The translations under genes were made by a program, and so were the position numbers. The notes under the pieces were generated by a model that ran no database searches, had not been told where the DNA came from, and was given only the letters and a program-made list of their open reading frames with translations. A stretch of DNA of 64,000 nt from Phallusia mammillata (Eukaryota > Chordata > Ascidiacea > Phlebobranchia > Ascidiidae): NCBI GenBank assembly GCA_003260075.1, contig QLIY01000092.1:118426-182425 (forward strand). Direction: 5' to 3'. Positions 1 through 13,477 of the stretch are shown piece after piece (position 1 is the first letter of the stretch; each line of letters opens with the position of its first letter).

Positions 1-190
1 ATATAAAACATACTGCATTTTTTACTGGTTCAGTTCCGGTTCGGGTCCAACGCCAAACAAAATATAGGGTTCAACTCCGGTTCGGGTTTTTAGAAAATCG
101 TAATTAGCGGTTCGGGTTCGGTTCGGGTTTAATGAAATTAACCGCTCAAACCAGTTCGCGGGTTCGGGTTCAGTTCCGGTTCGACTCCCT
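1..190. repeat. Degenerate GGTTCGGGTT-type short tandem repeat
   Basis: The hexamer-like units GGTTCGG, GGTTCAG and TCCGGTT recur many times between about 25 and 190, with one AT-rich interruption near 90-140. It looks like the edge of a degenerate tandem repeat or of a repeat-rich element cut by the window start. No reading frame is supported. Confidence 0.6.
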
Positions 191-289
191 GCCTAAAACA
201 CACTGAATACGAAAGAATGTTGTCAATTTCACTTTAGAATTTTACGTCAATTACTGAGACTCGATTTACTTCTGTCAGTTATTGTAGAG

Positions 290-717
290 TAGTGGTTCTC
301 AAACTTTTTCATTATTTTTTTAAAACGGTCCCTTCCCATTATTTCGAGGGCTCGCGGTCCTTAAGCCCGAATGTGTATTTGAGAAAAAACGAAAGTTGAT
401 TGTAGGATTTCAGCTAGTTATGCAAAATTCCGCATAACAATGATGCAAAGACAGTGTGTGACATCACAGACAAGACAAAAAACAACAACATTACGATTGT
501 GCGCGAACAATTTCATTTTTGTTAATTGTCATGCAACAAAGGCTATTGTTTAGCAAATGGAGACAGTCGATTCTCAATTCTATTTTGATTTAAACTTATT
601 CAGTGGACAAATTGACGCCATATAAGATTACAAAAGTGCTTTAACCGTTTCATGGTCCCCCCAAAATTGCCCCACGGACCCCTAAAGGACCGCGGACCCC
701 TGTTTGAGAACCGCTGA
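290..717. mobile_element. hAT-like non-autonomous element
   Basis: The left end reads TAGTGGTTCTCAAAC and the right end GTTTGAGAACCGCTG, an inverted repeat of the kind that bounds hAT elements. The flanks (TTGTAGAG and AATGTAGA) resemble a decayed 8-bp target duplication. No transposase frame is present. It lies downstream of the SLC22 stop codon. Confidence 0.65.
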
Positions 718-832
718 ATGTAGAATGTAGTCAAAGGGCACGGATAACTTTGTTAAAAGCTTGGTAACAACTAAAAAACGGGCTATGGCCACTGGTCTAA
801 TGGGTTAAAAATGATCGTTTGTTTGATAATAA

Positions 833-3800
833 TTATGTCTTCACACAAAGCTTTGTCAGCGGACCGGGGTTGTCCCTAATGTAGGAATCGGCTTCTTCCA
901 TGGTTTCACACATTTTTACTTTTCGTGTATCCGGCAGCAGAAGAATTAGTAGACCTAAAAAATAATACGTGCTTCATTGCAGTTATAAAGCGCTTTTCTT
1001 ATGAGTATTTGCTAAACTTTTTATTTGTTGGACAAAGTTTAGAAATGAATGCTTATCCTTTTCCCAAATGTAACTGCCCAATAAATAACATTTGCAGAAA
1101 AAATATTTAATTTGTGTACACTGTTAGCACCCAAACATAAAAACCCATTCTTTTTGCAGTTTTTCGCTGTTTAGTCAGGACGCAGTAGGTCTTTTAATTC
1201 CCGAATCCCAAACTGCACTATCAACCATTGGCCTACCTCATTCCCTTTCAAAAAATCACTTTTCCCCAATTGTATGTTTTAAATCAAATTGCGTAGAGTT
1301 ACAAATCTTTTGCCCCCCCCCCCCAAACAAATGAAAATTCGTCCCAAAAATTTTTTTTACTGATGCTGCCAACTACAAGTATCACTGTCGCGAAATATTA
1401 TTACCTGCTAGAAATGTAATCAACCCGAACATTATATTGGGAAGGGTCGGGTATAACACCTCAGTCATCGCTATAGCGGGAGCCACTATTGCACCAACCC
1501 TGGCAATAGAGCTGCCATAATTTGATGCAGTTGACCTGTGAAGATTATTGAATAGCTTACTTGAAAGTGAAACATTGCGAAAATATATTATTTTATTAGC
1601 GTAAACACCCCAAACTTTGAGACAAAATGTGATAGACAAGTTTGCAACACAAACAACCTCATGTTTTGATGTCTACTAGAGTCGACATGAAAATGCACAC
1701 CCAAGCGTTTTAAAATACTAAAACATTTCCAGAAATGAAAAACAAAAATAATGAGTAATTTTAAAAAAAAATCAGAACTGCATGTTGTGATTAGGTTTTT
1801 TGTGTTTTTAGATTCTCGTGTGTATATTCAAACGCGCCATTACCTTTCATAAAAAAAAACTATTTGTCAAAATTTCCCTATATGAATGCAATAACTAATT
1901 TTAAAAGGAAAACTAGACTTAGAGCCAGTGGTACACTTTGTTATTTTTGAATGTTAAATATGTTGCATTTTAAGTCCTTCACCTGACTTACCTTATAACT
2001 GTCGGATAAAGTTCAATAGTGAAAAGAAACAAAGTTGAAAACGGGATCATTGAAAAGAGTCTACCGAACAGAAACATTGTCACTTGAAGACCAGTGTTCT
2101 CTGCAATAGAATGCAGCAGTAGACGTTAAAATTTAGGCAGAAATTTTTAGTCCCTACGCCAAACTAAAACATTTAAGAAACATAGCTGACAAAAGGTCAC
2201 GTGATAGCACTGACCAATCACGTTCAATCTTACCGACTGGTATAAAGTACATGGGGATGCAAAAAGCGCCAACGAGGATAAAACTGGAGGAAATCACAAG
2301 TCTTCTCCCAAGTTTTTCGCAACAGAAGATTGCAAGGGGATACGCCGGGATTGCCATCGAAGCCATAATCAACGTTGTGACGTAAATATTCCCACCTACA
2401 CTGGCTACGTTTAAGGTGAGACCGTAGAAGGCACAAGAGGTGGCGAACCTGGGAATAGAATATCAGCAATTGTTTGAGACTTTAGATTAGTGCGCCTAAG
2501 TCACTTTAGTTTTTTCAAAGCCTCATTCAGAGGCGAATTCTTAGCTTAACGAATTCAGCAACTTTGCAGCCAGGTATTAGTTGCAGGCAACAAACCATGC
2601 TGTCAAGAACATTCGTTCGAAAATAAGGGTAACTATGATGCAATGTGACATAGTTGTTTGTTTGCCGTTCGTCATACAACTCTGAGTCGTAAGGCTTACA
2701 AAGGCTTGACATAGGTATTTTGACAACATCCACTAAAAAAGACTTAAAACTGCATTTAATGTTTTTAATCATTGGGGTATTGACCTACCTTTACTTATTG
2801 AGAAATTATTAACAAACATCTCATTAACAAATAACTGTTGTTCCAGACAGTAAACATAAGTCGTATGACCCGCGCCTGCAAATTGCTAAGAATATATTAT
2901 ACCAGAGTAATATTTCCTGATTTTGTGAATGATTTTTTTTTCAGTTTTTTTGCGTCATATATTCTTATTCGATTGGGTTTAAATAGAGACAAATACGTTT
3001 ATATTTCAACGCTAACTGTGATAACTAACGAATTACAGTCGAACTGTACGACTTTCTGTAAAAAAATACAGCAACGTGTTTTGTTTTGCCAAAGTCTGAT
3101 CTTTACTACTTTGCTGGATTATTACCCTGGTATGTTAAAAACCATGCTCCGGTAATTTCAAAAAATGTTTTTGTTTAACAGACTTACCAGGCATATGTAA
3201 GCACGATGGTTGCTTTGCGCAAATGTGGAACGCTCAAGGTGTCAAGCATTCCCAGATTTTCCACTTTACGCTCCGTTGCGTTAACCCTGTTTCCATGGTG
3301 ATCTTGCAACAAAGAATGCTCAACTTGTATTGGCGAGACAATCAGTTCTTCACAGAATCTGGGCAAAAACAAAGCAAGAATTTATATTTTATTTAGATTT
3401 TAAGTCACTATTACTCATTTCGATCAAGGTTTAACAGACAGTACACAGATTACAGCCGTGCAGAAAAAAGACGGTTACAGCCGTGCAGACACTACTTCTT
3501 AAAAAAGTGGCTAATGAGGTACTGATGCCCAATGCTGTTTTTTAAACATATAAGCTTAAAAAATAGGACTTATCAGAGTATTAAACTTATAGGTACTTAA
3601 AACTTTTGCGACTGTTCGTTTATTAGTTGTAAGAAAGGAATTATAGGGGATTCTTACTGCCTGCAAGTAAGCTTACGTTACATATCAAGAGCAAAATAAG
3701 CTTCTTGCAAGCCCCTGAAATTTATGGAATATTCTGTTGTTTTATTTTTGTGTGAGTTTTTTTTAAAGCATTGTAGTTTCACCCCAAATCATAATAAAAC

Positions 3801-6800
3801 GGCACACTGTAAGGCGATTTTTAACAAAGTATTGGATTAGTTAGAAAGACATGTCTTTATAGATTGTGACCCTGTGGTCAAAGAGACTACGAACACAACT
3901 TTAAACAGCACTGTCATGGACCACATATTCAAATTGCCCACCTGTTTACTATATCCTGAGCTTCTGGGTCGCAATTATTTCTCTCCATTATTTTGTGAAG
4001 CGTTTCTATAGCTTGGGTTTCTTTGCCGCGAGAGATTAGCCATCGAGGCGACTCGTTCAAAAGCCTGGAAATTTAGTGCTTGCTAAAATATTTTCGAAAC
4101 ACTGAAACCACAAAATGCATCGAAACATATTAATTTTCTTAAAACTTTTTATGGAAAAAGAAATCACGCAATAAAGCCCATGTTTTTATTTTAAAATGTA
4201 TGCCTAACTACTGTTTGATTTAGTCATCAATACCTTTTTGTTTATTTTTCTAATCTAGTGTTTTTATATTTCTAACATTTTATTCTCACCACCAGAGGGC
4301 AATGCAGAGAACATATAATGCCGTGAGCACCAACTGCAATGTGATCCAATCTCGTACCAGATAAGCGATGGGAACCAGAAGCATGTTTCCCACAGAAAAA
4401 CCAAAACTCCCGACAAGGACAACCATGGAACGTCTGTTGGCCATAGCCGTTTCTGAAACTTGAAAAAGATAAAACGGGTTTGTTAACAACAGTAAGGTGC
4501 ATTTTATATATTTTTGGGATAAATGGTTGTTTTTTGGTCAAAATTAAGTGCTTAGGGGTTAAAACCGACAGAACTCTGCTAATTTTTTGCGAGTCTAAAT
4601 GCAACAACGTAATTTGAAACACGTAGCTTTTATTTCGTTTCTATTCTATTTTAAAGCTCTATAGAGCCGCAAAACGTTGGATGAAATAAAAAAAAAAAAA
4701 CATTTTCCACTTTCATGTGAACGAAATGTGCTTCTAAAAATGAACTAAATAGCCATACTATATAACAAACCCAAGAAAAGTAACCACTATATTAACATTT
4801 TTTGTTATACTATACGATCCACCTATTACTTGTTAGTTTGCGTTTAAAAGCAGCACTTTTAAGTAAATCACGACCAAAAAACGTAAGAAAACGTAAAAAC
4901 TTTGTCCCCATTGTCACAAATTTAAAAACAGTACCTAGCACATAAACTGTTGGTCCATGAAAACAAAAAAATCCCACCAACCCCCTCAGAGTGACGTAGG
5001 CAACGAATGATTTGACAAAGGCAATGGCTACTGACACGACGAGTGCGCACAAGGTCATGACAAGGACAATATTCTTTCTTCCAAACCTAAATTGGAAACA
5101 AACAAAAAATTCGCATTGAAATGGTAATATATAAATGCAATTCAATTATGCAAATCGCAAATAACAAACTCTAAAATGCATTCTGTATGACGTCACAGAA
5201 CATACAGAACATGTATTTTTCAATTAAAACTATTAATTCAAATGCCTTTATCACAATACATTACTATGACGTCACATACCGTACATTACGTCACACCTAG
5301 CAACAGCGTGAAAGCAACGCCACGAAAAAAATTTGTTTTCCTTTCCAAAAACAAGCAAATTTTATTTCTTACAGTACAACAATTTTATGACGCCACTTAT
5401 AGAAAAAACATTCTAACGTCATTGTTATCACAAACCAAAACTAAAAGTACAACATTTAAAAAGTGCAACACAAAAATTATTACCTGTCCGATGCTTTGCC
5501 GAAAATGATGCCTGAAAAAAACACACCGGCCATAAAAACCGACTGCAGCAAGTATTTGTACCACGCCCGGTCGCACACCATGTTAAAATCCTCAACTGTT
5601 GAAGTCAAAACCGTCCCGTCGCTTGTAAACACGTGCTCATCACATTTATCGGTCTGTGTTGAAGCGCAATATTTGCAAAAGTTCAGAATCACACATTTTA
5701 ATGATGTGGAACGTTTTTAGGCAGTCATTTTTTATGACGTGTATTTAATTTACCTTTAAGTAAGGGATTTGTGAAGAAGACGCGTTACCAAGTAACAGGC
5801 AAATGTCAGTGTTGTTGGAATCTATCCAGTGATCGGTGTAGTTGTAGCTAAAAATATAAAACAACAAATTTGGTTTAATCGCATTATTTTTTATTACGGA
5901 TTCGAATCCGACTGCTTAAAGCGACACAGCGCTATATTTGTTTTTCTCCTTGACAATAATGTTAGACAGTTCAAATACTTATATTTAATGGTCAGACTTA
6001 AAACAAAATTGCGATAATTTTTGACCTGTATTTATTAATAAAGGTGTTAAATTATAATAGAATATACATTACGTGGATTTCACTCAAATGTTTCTGGGTA
6101 AAATTTTTGAAACAAACCTACACTAAAAATCAGCAAACTAAAACCAATGGACGATAAAATCCTTGGTAAAACAGAATCAGTCGGTTTAAAACGGAATATA
6201 TATTTCGCCTATGTGGCATCATTAGTTCCTGTAATCGAAATACAAATCGGTATAAAAATGAGTGCTAAAACAAACATGCTAAAATGAATAAAATAAAATA
6301 AACTCAAAGCAGCAAAACAGTATAACAAAGAAACGCAGGGGATGCTGTTACCAGAATTTACGTGCCCTGTACCGCTGTTTGCTGCGTTTATTTTTTACTT
6401 TATTTGCTGTACATGTTGGCTGTAGACATTGCCTTTTCTTTCTTTGATGGTTTTGATCTATTACTAAAGTTGTTATTTTGATCTAAAAATCAGCATTTCT
6501 TTCTTTAAATGAATTCACTTTTGTAACTTACTATTTGCATTGATCTAAACCGTTTTTGTTTGTATTGAATGGTACAATCATCTGGTTGTATGTTTCATTC
6601 CAATTTTCACCGCATTCCTGCATAAGAATGCATCATCATGATTACGTCACCGCATAATCTGACGTCATCGTGCAATAAATCTTCTGAACACTTGTCAACT
6701 TCATTACGTCAGCACAAAATTTTGTACTATGGTTTTATCAAATAAACCATGTTTAGGCTTTCTTAATTTTCAAAATTTACAACCGCCCTAAAAACCCATT

Positions 6801-7108
6801 TATATAAAAAAGCTGTACCACAAAAATCTAATGAAAACGCAATAATTTTAAGTTTTCCATCGTTTTTACTATAACATACGTCAATTTTTTGTCGAAAAAC
6901 CTAACTTACTTTTATTAAACTTATTTTGCTCAAATCATACCTTTTGAATTTGCTGAAGCTTTTTGCATTCGTAAGGCATTGGGTAGGTTGTGAAGATCGA
7001 TGACAACACATGCATTGAAGTGAGGACCATAAGCGCCGATGCTATTAACATGTTTGTGATTTGGTATCGGCCCCAACCGATGTGAGGAAGGAGATCTTCA
7101 AAATTCAT
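833..7108 (-). CDS. SLC22-family organic ion transporter, 12 exons, complete
   Basis: Predicted major-facilitator transporter of the SLC22 (organic cation/anion/carnitine) family; it would move small organic ions across the plasma membrane. Coding exons, in order: 7108-6941, 6617-6532, 5847-5754, 5653-5484, 5086-4935, 4458-4290, 4064-3942, 3358-3188, 2448-2234, 2100-1992, 1535-1405, 954-833. All junctions are GT-AG and in phase, giving 569 aa. Family marks: N-terminal FEDLLPHIGWGRYQ (start chosen at this Met), a Cys-rich extracellular loop after TM1, DRFGRK near residue 172 (formed across exons 4 and 5), NESPRWL near 282 after TM6, YGLTLNV, ELYPTVIR, and a tail of LPDTR followed by ETMEEAD. 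The length fits the family (about 550 aa). A C run at 1313-1324 lies in the last intron and does not affect coding. Substrate cannot be told from sequence, and assignment to one SLC22 subfamily was not attempted. Confidence 0.95.
1313..1324. repeat. C tract (12), possible assembly junction
   Basis: Twelve C in the last intron of the SLC22 gene. It resembles the 10-C tracts elsewhere in the window, but I saw no duplicated flank here, so it may be native. Confidence 0.5.
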
Positions 7109-7311
7109 GCTCAGAGTAACAGTTGACAGTAACAAAAAACAGTTGTGTTTGATCTGTTTATGTTAAACCTAGTTTAAGAGACCGTTGTTCTGTAAATCAC
7201 ACATTTTAAAGCGGTATTTCGCGACCTTGTGTTAAAAGGTTTGCTATACACCATGCAGAATATATATATTATGTACAAAATGGCATAAACGTACTAATAT
7301 ATACGGGTATT

Positions 7312-7459
7312 CAGTGGTGTGATTCAGTCTATAGAACCGTCTCACGAAATTTCATGAGATCAGCAAACCGGTTAGCATTACCGGTTACTGTCAATGGACT
7401 TTGAAAAATATGACTTTTGTGATAGAACCGGATGGCATAAAATTTGAATCCCACCACTG
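7312..7459. mobile_element. hAT-like MITE, CAGTGGTG family, perfect 8-bp TSD
   Basis: The 148-bp element starts CAGTGGTGTGATTCAG and ends TTTGAATCCCACCACTG. It is flanked on both sides by CGGGTATT (7304-7311 and 7460-7467). Its interior carries the GAACCG and TCTCACGAAATTTCATGAGAT blocks shared with copies at 14361, 14838, 15952 and 35836. It sits about 200 bp upstream of the SLC22 start, so it could lie in that promoter. Confidence 0.9.
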
Positions 7460-7467
7460 CGGGTATT

Positions 7468-8901
7468 ATTAACTGCTTTCACATCTAGGTAGGAGCACCC
7501 TATTGCAACTAAACAAACCTGTACATCACTAAATCTTCGCCACATTGACTGTTCCAAAATATAACTTTTTAGGATATATCTATATATTCAAATAAAAACA
7601 TAAAATATTAAATATACTTTGGCCCATAAAGTGTGCCTTGACTTTTTAAGCTTAGAAATTTCAATTTTAGCTACGTTGCCACAATAGGTTATTAAAGATA
7701 CTTAATTAAACAACCTATTACTAAAACGCATTGAGTTATCCTTCAAATCGCCCTTGCCTGATACTACATTAAGAACTACTAACTTATGTTCACGGGCAAT
7801 TTAGCACTGCATGTCCGATTTTAAACTGTGTTCATGAGACCTCAGCACGCTTGCTTTGCACCCTCAAAACAAGAGAAAGTTGTTTGCTAACTGTTGCATA
7901 AATCGCCCGCTTCCGAACTAAACCATGTTAAAAGCTGTGAAATGTTGATTTAACGTTGTTTCAACCCACCAACCGTTTTTAACTTAAATTTCAAAGCAAA
8001 AATAGATCTGGTCGGATTTTCTATACCCATTATAAATTTACTATTGTGCCCTTCTTCATTAAAACGCATTGAATCTATTAGTCAGTTGAATGTATAATAT
8101 TGGGGTTAAAAAGTTGCCTTGACCAGATTTCCACTAGCTTGCGAATTGGTACTGAATTGAGCAGTGTAATTTGAAGCCAACGTGGTTAATGCTTAACAGC
8201 ACTAAATACTATATATAAGTGCGCAATATTATGCCACAAAAACCGTTTAGCAATTATAAGGCCAATGGCAAAACAAAGGAAAAAGTGGCTAAAATAACAA
8301 ACAAAATTATACCGGATTACTTGACAGCAGCTCTTTAAGTGCATTTACGGTTTCGTTAGGATTTCACAATTTCTTATGTACAGAAACCTGGTGATATAGC
8401 CAAAACCCTAATTTTTTTTAGTTCTAAATTTAAAATTTAGACTAATTTAGACGAGTCAAGTAGTGTAGGACACATGTCCAAAATAACTTTTTATATAAAT
8501 ATGAATCGGCATTCGGCAACAGGCTTTCAAATCCTGACAAAGCGGTTGGTGAAAAATAAATCCGAACAATTAATTTATTTCATAGTTCGTTTGTGATAAA
8601 AAACGAAATAAACACACGTTTAAATTAAACATATTATTAAATAAACGGAAAAGCCACGTAAAGCAATTCTAAAATCGCTAACGTTCTTACGAAAAAAGAA
8701 ACAACAACAAAACCCACTTGTTGCAACCTGAAATCAAAAGACAACCAGGGGTACAACAAGATGACGTCACGCGTTTGTGACGTAGCTAACGTGATGATTT
8801 GGCCAGTGTAAAAAAGGAAAATGCAAATTATGTTTTTAAGTCTCCAAAAATGATCCCTGAAAAAGTGGCACGTCACAAAATCCAATCACCGCTATGTTTG
8901 T
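7468..8901. other. Intergenic stretch, no gene seen
   Basis: AT-rich sequence between the SLC22 start and the 3' end of the lectin-like receptor gene. The frames present are short and lack splice or domain support. TTTATT at 8574-8579 is a possible minus-strand AATAAA for the receptor gene. Confidence 0.6.
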
Positions 8902-10557
8902 TTACACCGAGTCAGGCGCAGTCACGTGATCGTCCGTGTCTGTGTGCTGCAGTTCGACATAAGTGAGAGAGGGAGGACCGTCGTCGGGGTAGATTACATC
9001 CGGGACCATCCAGTCGGCTTCGAATGGATGCAAATTCACCGATGATGACGACACGGCCTTCGTCATGGCTGCTTTGGGCAGGGGGGCTGCCGGGCGCACT
9101 GGACGACTAGATACGGTTGTCATATATGGGGATGGTTCGGTTTCGGCATCTTCGTAAACTTGAAAGCTGCTTGTTGTTCCTCCGGTTGACCTTCGTTGTG
9201 TTGCTATGCTGCGAAGTATGAGTATAAAGCAGTGATTCTCAAACGCGGCTCTTAGGGCCGCATGCGGCTCCCAACTACTTATTTTACCAGACCTCAGAAA
9301 ACCACCAAATATTGCTATATCAGTTTTCAAAGTAATAAGTTTAGTGATTTTCTCAAGGTTTCGTTTTTTTGCGGCTCCCTACACACTTAAACTACCATTT
9401 TACCCCGACAATCAAAACGTTTGAGAACCACTGGTATAAAGGCTTAACAATTGTTTTTTATTAGTTTTTTACAACAATCGTTGCCTACTATGATTGTACT
9501 AACCACGCGGTAAGGGTCGACATTGTTTAAATAGGAGGGCTTAATAACATAACTTCATTGAATTTCGCTAGATTTGAGCAATTTTCAGTCTTTGTTTAGT
9601 TTTTCTGATCATAAATTGACAAAGGCTGGGAACTTAATTGGTATGGTATGGCTTGTGCAAACGGTCGTTGAGATACTAATTGTAATTTCAACGCAAAATT
9701 GCTGTACAACCGGAGAGTTGTAGTTGCCGTACTTAAATCGATTTGTATTCTTGGCAAAAAGTTTGATTTGGGTTTTAAAATTCATTTCAGACACGTCAAC
9801 AATCAATTCCCATTTATTGTAAAATTATTCATATTTTTGCTTTTTAAACCAAATAAATAAAAGTTCTGCAACAAAACAATAAAGTAAAGCGTACCGAAGT
9901 AGAATAAGATAACAAATAACCAAGAAAAATAACTTACTAGCAGTAATCGTGTTCATAGTTGGCAGTATCTGTCGTTTGGTGTACAGTTGCATTGTCCATA
10001 CACTGGTCAATCCTGTTTTCGATTTCCAAAGGTCTTGCTGATGGTTTTACTCCATTCTTCTCTTTCCGTCGCCTTGCGTACGCATAAAACAGCACAACAA
10101 GCAACACCAGAACAGCCCCCACCCCAATCAGGGCATAAACTAATCCGTTTACACTATTTTCGTTTGCACCAGCAGTTGTCCCTAGGCCTTGAGGCAGATT
10201 TGAGGCCGTTACTTCTACGTTTGTGACGCCATTTTGAGTGTTTGTTGACGTCACAGACGCTGGTCTTTGACAAATGTATCTCAGTGCCGAGTTGCAATCT
10301 TTTTTAGCCTCGGTATATGGTGAAGTCGTTGTAAAACAGGTACAGGTGCTGCTTGTTTGACCTGGCAATGTTACCCAGTAGGGGTTGCTAGTTCGGCAGC
10401 AGGTAATAAGCTGGTTTCTAATAGCTGCGCTGCTCACTAATGCTAAACGACCACCAGGCTGTTTTTGACAGTCGCTTGCTGCATCAAAAAATGGTTTATG
10501 TACGTCTCCACTGAAAATGTACTCTATGCCGGAATAAATACAGCTTTGACACGACAT
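8902..10557 (-). CDS. C-type-lectin-like membrane receptor with ITIM-like tail (5' exon missing)
   Basis: Two exons are clear: 10557-9938 (possibly starting at an acceptor-like TAG before 10561) and 9208-8902, joined by a GT-AG intron in phase 2. Read from the Met at 10557 this gives 308 aa. Residues about 10-98 resemble a degenerate C-type lectin domain (F..A..DC, GGRLALVSS, YWVTLPG, ALRYICQ). A Thr/Asn-rich stalk follows, then a membrane helix at about 138-160 and an RRRK stop-transfer. The tail of about 145 aa has seven Tyr, including YEHD, YEDA, PYMTT and LTYVEL (288-293), which fits the ITIM pattern. The domain order implies type I topology, but no signal peptide is encoded in this frame, so an upstream exon is expected; I found none between 10588 and 11700. 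A hAT MITE sits in the intron only about 20 bp from the acceptor. The ligand is unknown. The lectin call is moderate, the single-pass receptor call firmer. Confidence 0.72.
9230..9433. mobile_element. hAT-like element in receptor intron, perfect 8-bp TSD
   Basis: Ends CAGTGATTCTCAAACG and CGTTTGAGAACCACTG, flanked by GTATAAAG at 9222-9229 and 9434-9441. It is 204 bp with no coding frame, and lies close to the 3' splice site of the last exon of the lectin-like receptor gene. Confidence 0.93.
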
Positions 10558-10587
10558 TTTCCTACACAACAACCTAGCTTTAATCAA

Positions 10588-11641
10588 TATTCGGAAAAAA
10601 ACAAGAAATGATAAAAGTTTGCTTATTTTTTTGTTTTCTAGGCTGCCCTAAACCAAGCAAGTATAATTTATTGCAGTACACCTGCAAAAACTGACATGAA
10701 ATCAGGATTTCACAACAAAACAAGAGCTAGGTAAGTGTAACTGCAGTAAAATGTAAACAGTATTATGCCTGTTGTATGCAGATCCACATTCTTTTGAGGG
10801 TGGATAACATTTGAATTTTATTTTTTTGTTATTGTGACGTCGTTGTTACGCACAATTCAGTGTTTATACGTAATTACGTCAAAAATGGCCGCAACATGAA
10901 GTAGTATGTAATAGTTAAATTTACAATTACAAATTGCCACATTATTAAAATGTTAGATTTATTTAGATACGAAATCTTTAACTGTTTAAATAATAAGGTT
11001 AAGTGAAAACATTAACGCAACTTCAACTTAATACACAAATATTTAGGCATCTATAGACAGTAGTCAGTACTAAATTCCTTGGATCAAAAAACATTTTAAA
11101 TAATGTCGTTCCCATAACCTATATATACATCCTCGTTATGAATGAATCTAACTTCCTCATGTGCCCTAGCATTCACTTCTCACATGATTTTACTTATTTC
11201 AATGCAATTCGGAAGCTAATAGAAAAAGTACCACAACACACCGCTTGACCCAAAGTGAACTAATGTGCCTCTATTCATATCTGCTCTGACGTCACTTTAA
11301 CCTGCAGTGACGTCATAATCAATTGTGTAGTATCGCAGTGTTTTTGATTGGGGATTTTGACAGGAAATTTGGGTATTTACGTGACAGGTCAATTAAATGA
11401 CTTAATTTTGATATACTGTTACTTTAAACCTATTTGTGGTCCTGCCTAATCGCATTGCCGTCATTTTATAAGCCCCATATTTGACCCCTCCAATAATGCC
11501 TCAGATATAGTAAAAATTGAGGAAATTAGAAGACGCAAGCCCCTTTAAAGTTATATTTGATGAGTTTTTTGTCGGTTTGCTTCTTAAAACATAAAATGTA
11601 ATTATATATGTTCCTGCATTGTTTCGTAAAACTCGTCTCTG
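10588..11641. other. Intergenic stretch between divergent genes
   Basis: No convincing exon was found; the missing first exon of the lectin-like receptor should lie here or beyond. Segment 10909-11093 is copied at 12165-12333. CRE-like TGACGTC sequences occur near 10835, 11286 and 11308. Confidence 0.5.
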
Positions 11642-11649
11642 TTACGTAA
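11642..11649. promoter_or_regulatory. TTACGTAA box upstream of Cys/Pro gene 1
   Basis: A palindromic bZIP-type site (C/EBP, PAR-bZIP or ATF-like) 104 bp before the ATG. The surrounding segment (CATTGTTTCGTAAAAC then GTAATAAA) is also present upstream of gene 2, and gene 3 has the same octamer. Binding is inferred, not shown. Confidence 0.45.
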
Positions 11650-11752
11650 TAAATACATTAAAGTATAACAAAAAGGAGTAAAATCTGCGACTTCTTGTTT
11701 TCTTTAGCGGTAGGCCGGTTGTTTTCCATCAAGCAAAGCTTTATGAACAACA

Positions 11753-13404
11753 ATGTCGACTCCAATTCCTCGTATTGCTGAAACTGAAAACATTACTTGG
11801 CCAGCAGATGGTAAAGTAATTTTTAGTTATTTGTTTGAGTAAAATTTAAGTTTTAGTTATTATTTCAATGTATTTGGCACCATACAATCTGAATTTTAGA
11901 CAGTGTGTTTTTGTGCACAGCACATCTTTAATACTTATTTGGGCTGATTGGAATGAATAGTCTGAAAATACGAAACAAAATTTTAAATCAGCGGTTCTTA
12001 ACCTTTTTTGTCCACGCCCCCCTAAGATGTTTGTCCGACACTTCACGCCCCCTTAGAAACAGGCAAAAACGGCTGTTTTTTCAAACACTTTGGAACTGCT
12101 AGAAGTCTCCCTTGTCTATGTTGTAAACCAGGGGTCACCAAATTACGGACCGGCCCCCCCCCCCTAATAGTTAAATTTACAATTACAAATTGCCACATTA
12201 TTAAAATGTTAGGTTTATTTAGATACGAAATCTTTAACTGTTTGAATAATAAGGTTAAGTGAAAACATTAACGCAACTTCAACTAGGCATCTATAGACAG
12301 TAGTCAGTACTAAATTCCTTGGATCAAAAAACANCAAACGCTTTATTAATTTATTCCATGTGTACATAAATCAAAAAAGCATGGATTTCGGCTTATAACT
12401 TGGTGACAAAAGTCATTTTTGGTCGTTAATATATTCCTTTGATAGTTGAGAGACGAACCACAATGATGAGGGACGAAACTACACTAAATTAAAGTTTATC
12501 ATGTAGGCTACAACTTTGAAAATTTGGGAGGGGCCATGGCCCCTTTGGCCCCTCCCTNGCCCCATTGCATTGACGTGTCTGAAATACGACGCGACAGAAT
12601 CCCTGACATGTCAGGGAATTTGGTGTTTAAATATGCGTCAGGGAGAAATGATAAAATGTACTTAAAAGTCAGGAATTTAAGAAAATAAAAATATTTCTAC
12701 TATGAAATTAATGTACCAACGGAAAAAGTTTCTAGTAGTTAGCTACAACCGCGTCTATGCCATGAAACGTCAAGAGGTAAACTGGCGGCGGGCAGGTTTA
12801 TACACAAAGTTACTGCTTCGTTTTGCATTGTGTGTGCGTGCGTAACAATACCTGTTTGTTACTAGTTGTCTAATGGTCTAACAGTACGCGTTAAAAACAC
12901 AAATAAAAATCCGCGTTTCAAGAAAACACAGCATTCGATGCTACGTGGGAAATTTCATTTGCTTTAACTGTGTACCTAATATGCAAGGAACTCGAACTAA
13001 CTAACAACGAAAAGTCGAATGTCGGGAGACATAAAAACGTCTTTTCGGTGGTATTTTATTTCAAATTTTAAAAAGGTCTTTGTGGCTCCCGTTTTTAGTT
13101 TTTTGTGTGTAAAATTGTCCAAATTTGATGTCCAAATTGTCCAAAATGTCCAAATTTGTCCAAATTTGATCCGTGTGACAATTATAAAGCGAGAAGGGTT
13201 ACATACTTGTCGAACAGTCCCTGATTGTAGTATACACGTTTTCACCCCCCCCCCTAGTAATTGTGTGCGAACAATTGCTTTCTGTGTTCCTTGTGATAGA
13301 ATAAAGATGCATTAGTTGGTAGATGAGACACTTTTATATTTTTCATAATTTTACAATTAAACAGCGGCATAATCTGAATACAAATAAGATCGTGGGAAGA
13401 CATC

Positions 13405-13477
<73 letters not shown>

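Noticed and set aside
4272-4622. 116-codon minus-strand frame
   Set aside because: It overlaps SLC22 exon 6 (4458-4290) in the wrong frame and runs into intron.
11753-11810. Signal peptide for the Cys/Pro proteins
   Set aside because: The first exon encodes 19 polar residues followed directly by the Cys module; no hydrophobic segment exists before the membrane helix, and no upstream coding exon was apparent.
13407-13475. Poly-C as a biological i-motif or G-quadruplex regulatory element
   Set aside because: Strand bias, fixed 10-base companions and copy-after-tract pattern point to assembly; no composition change surrounds them.
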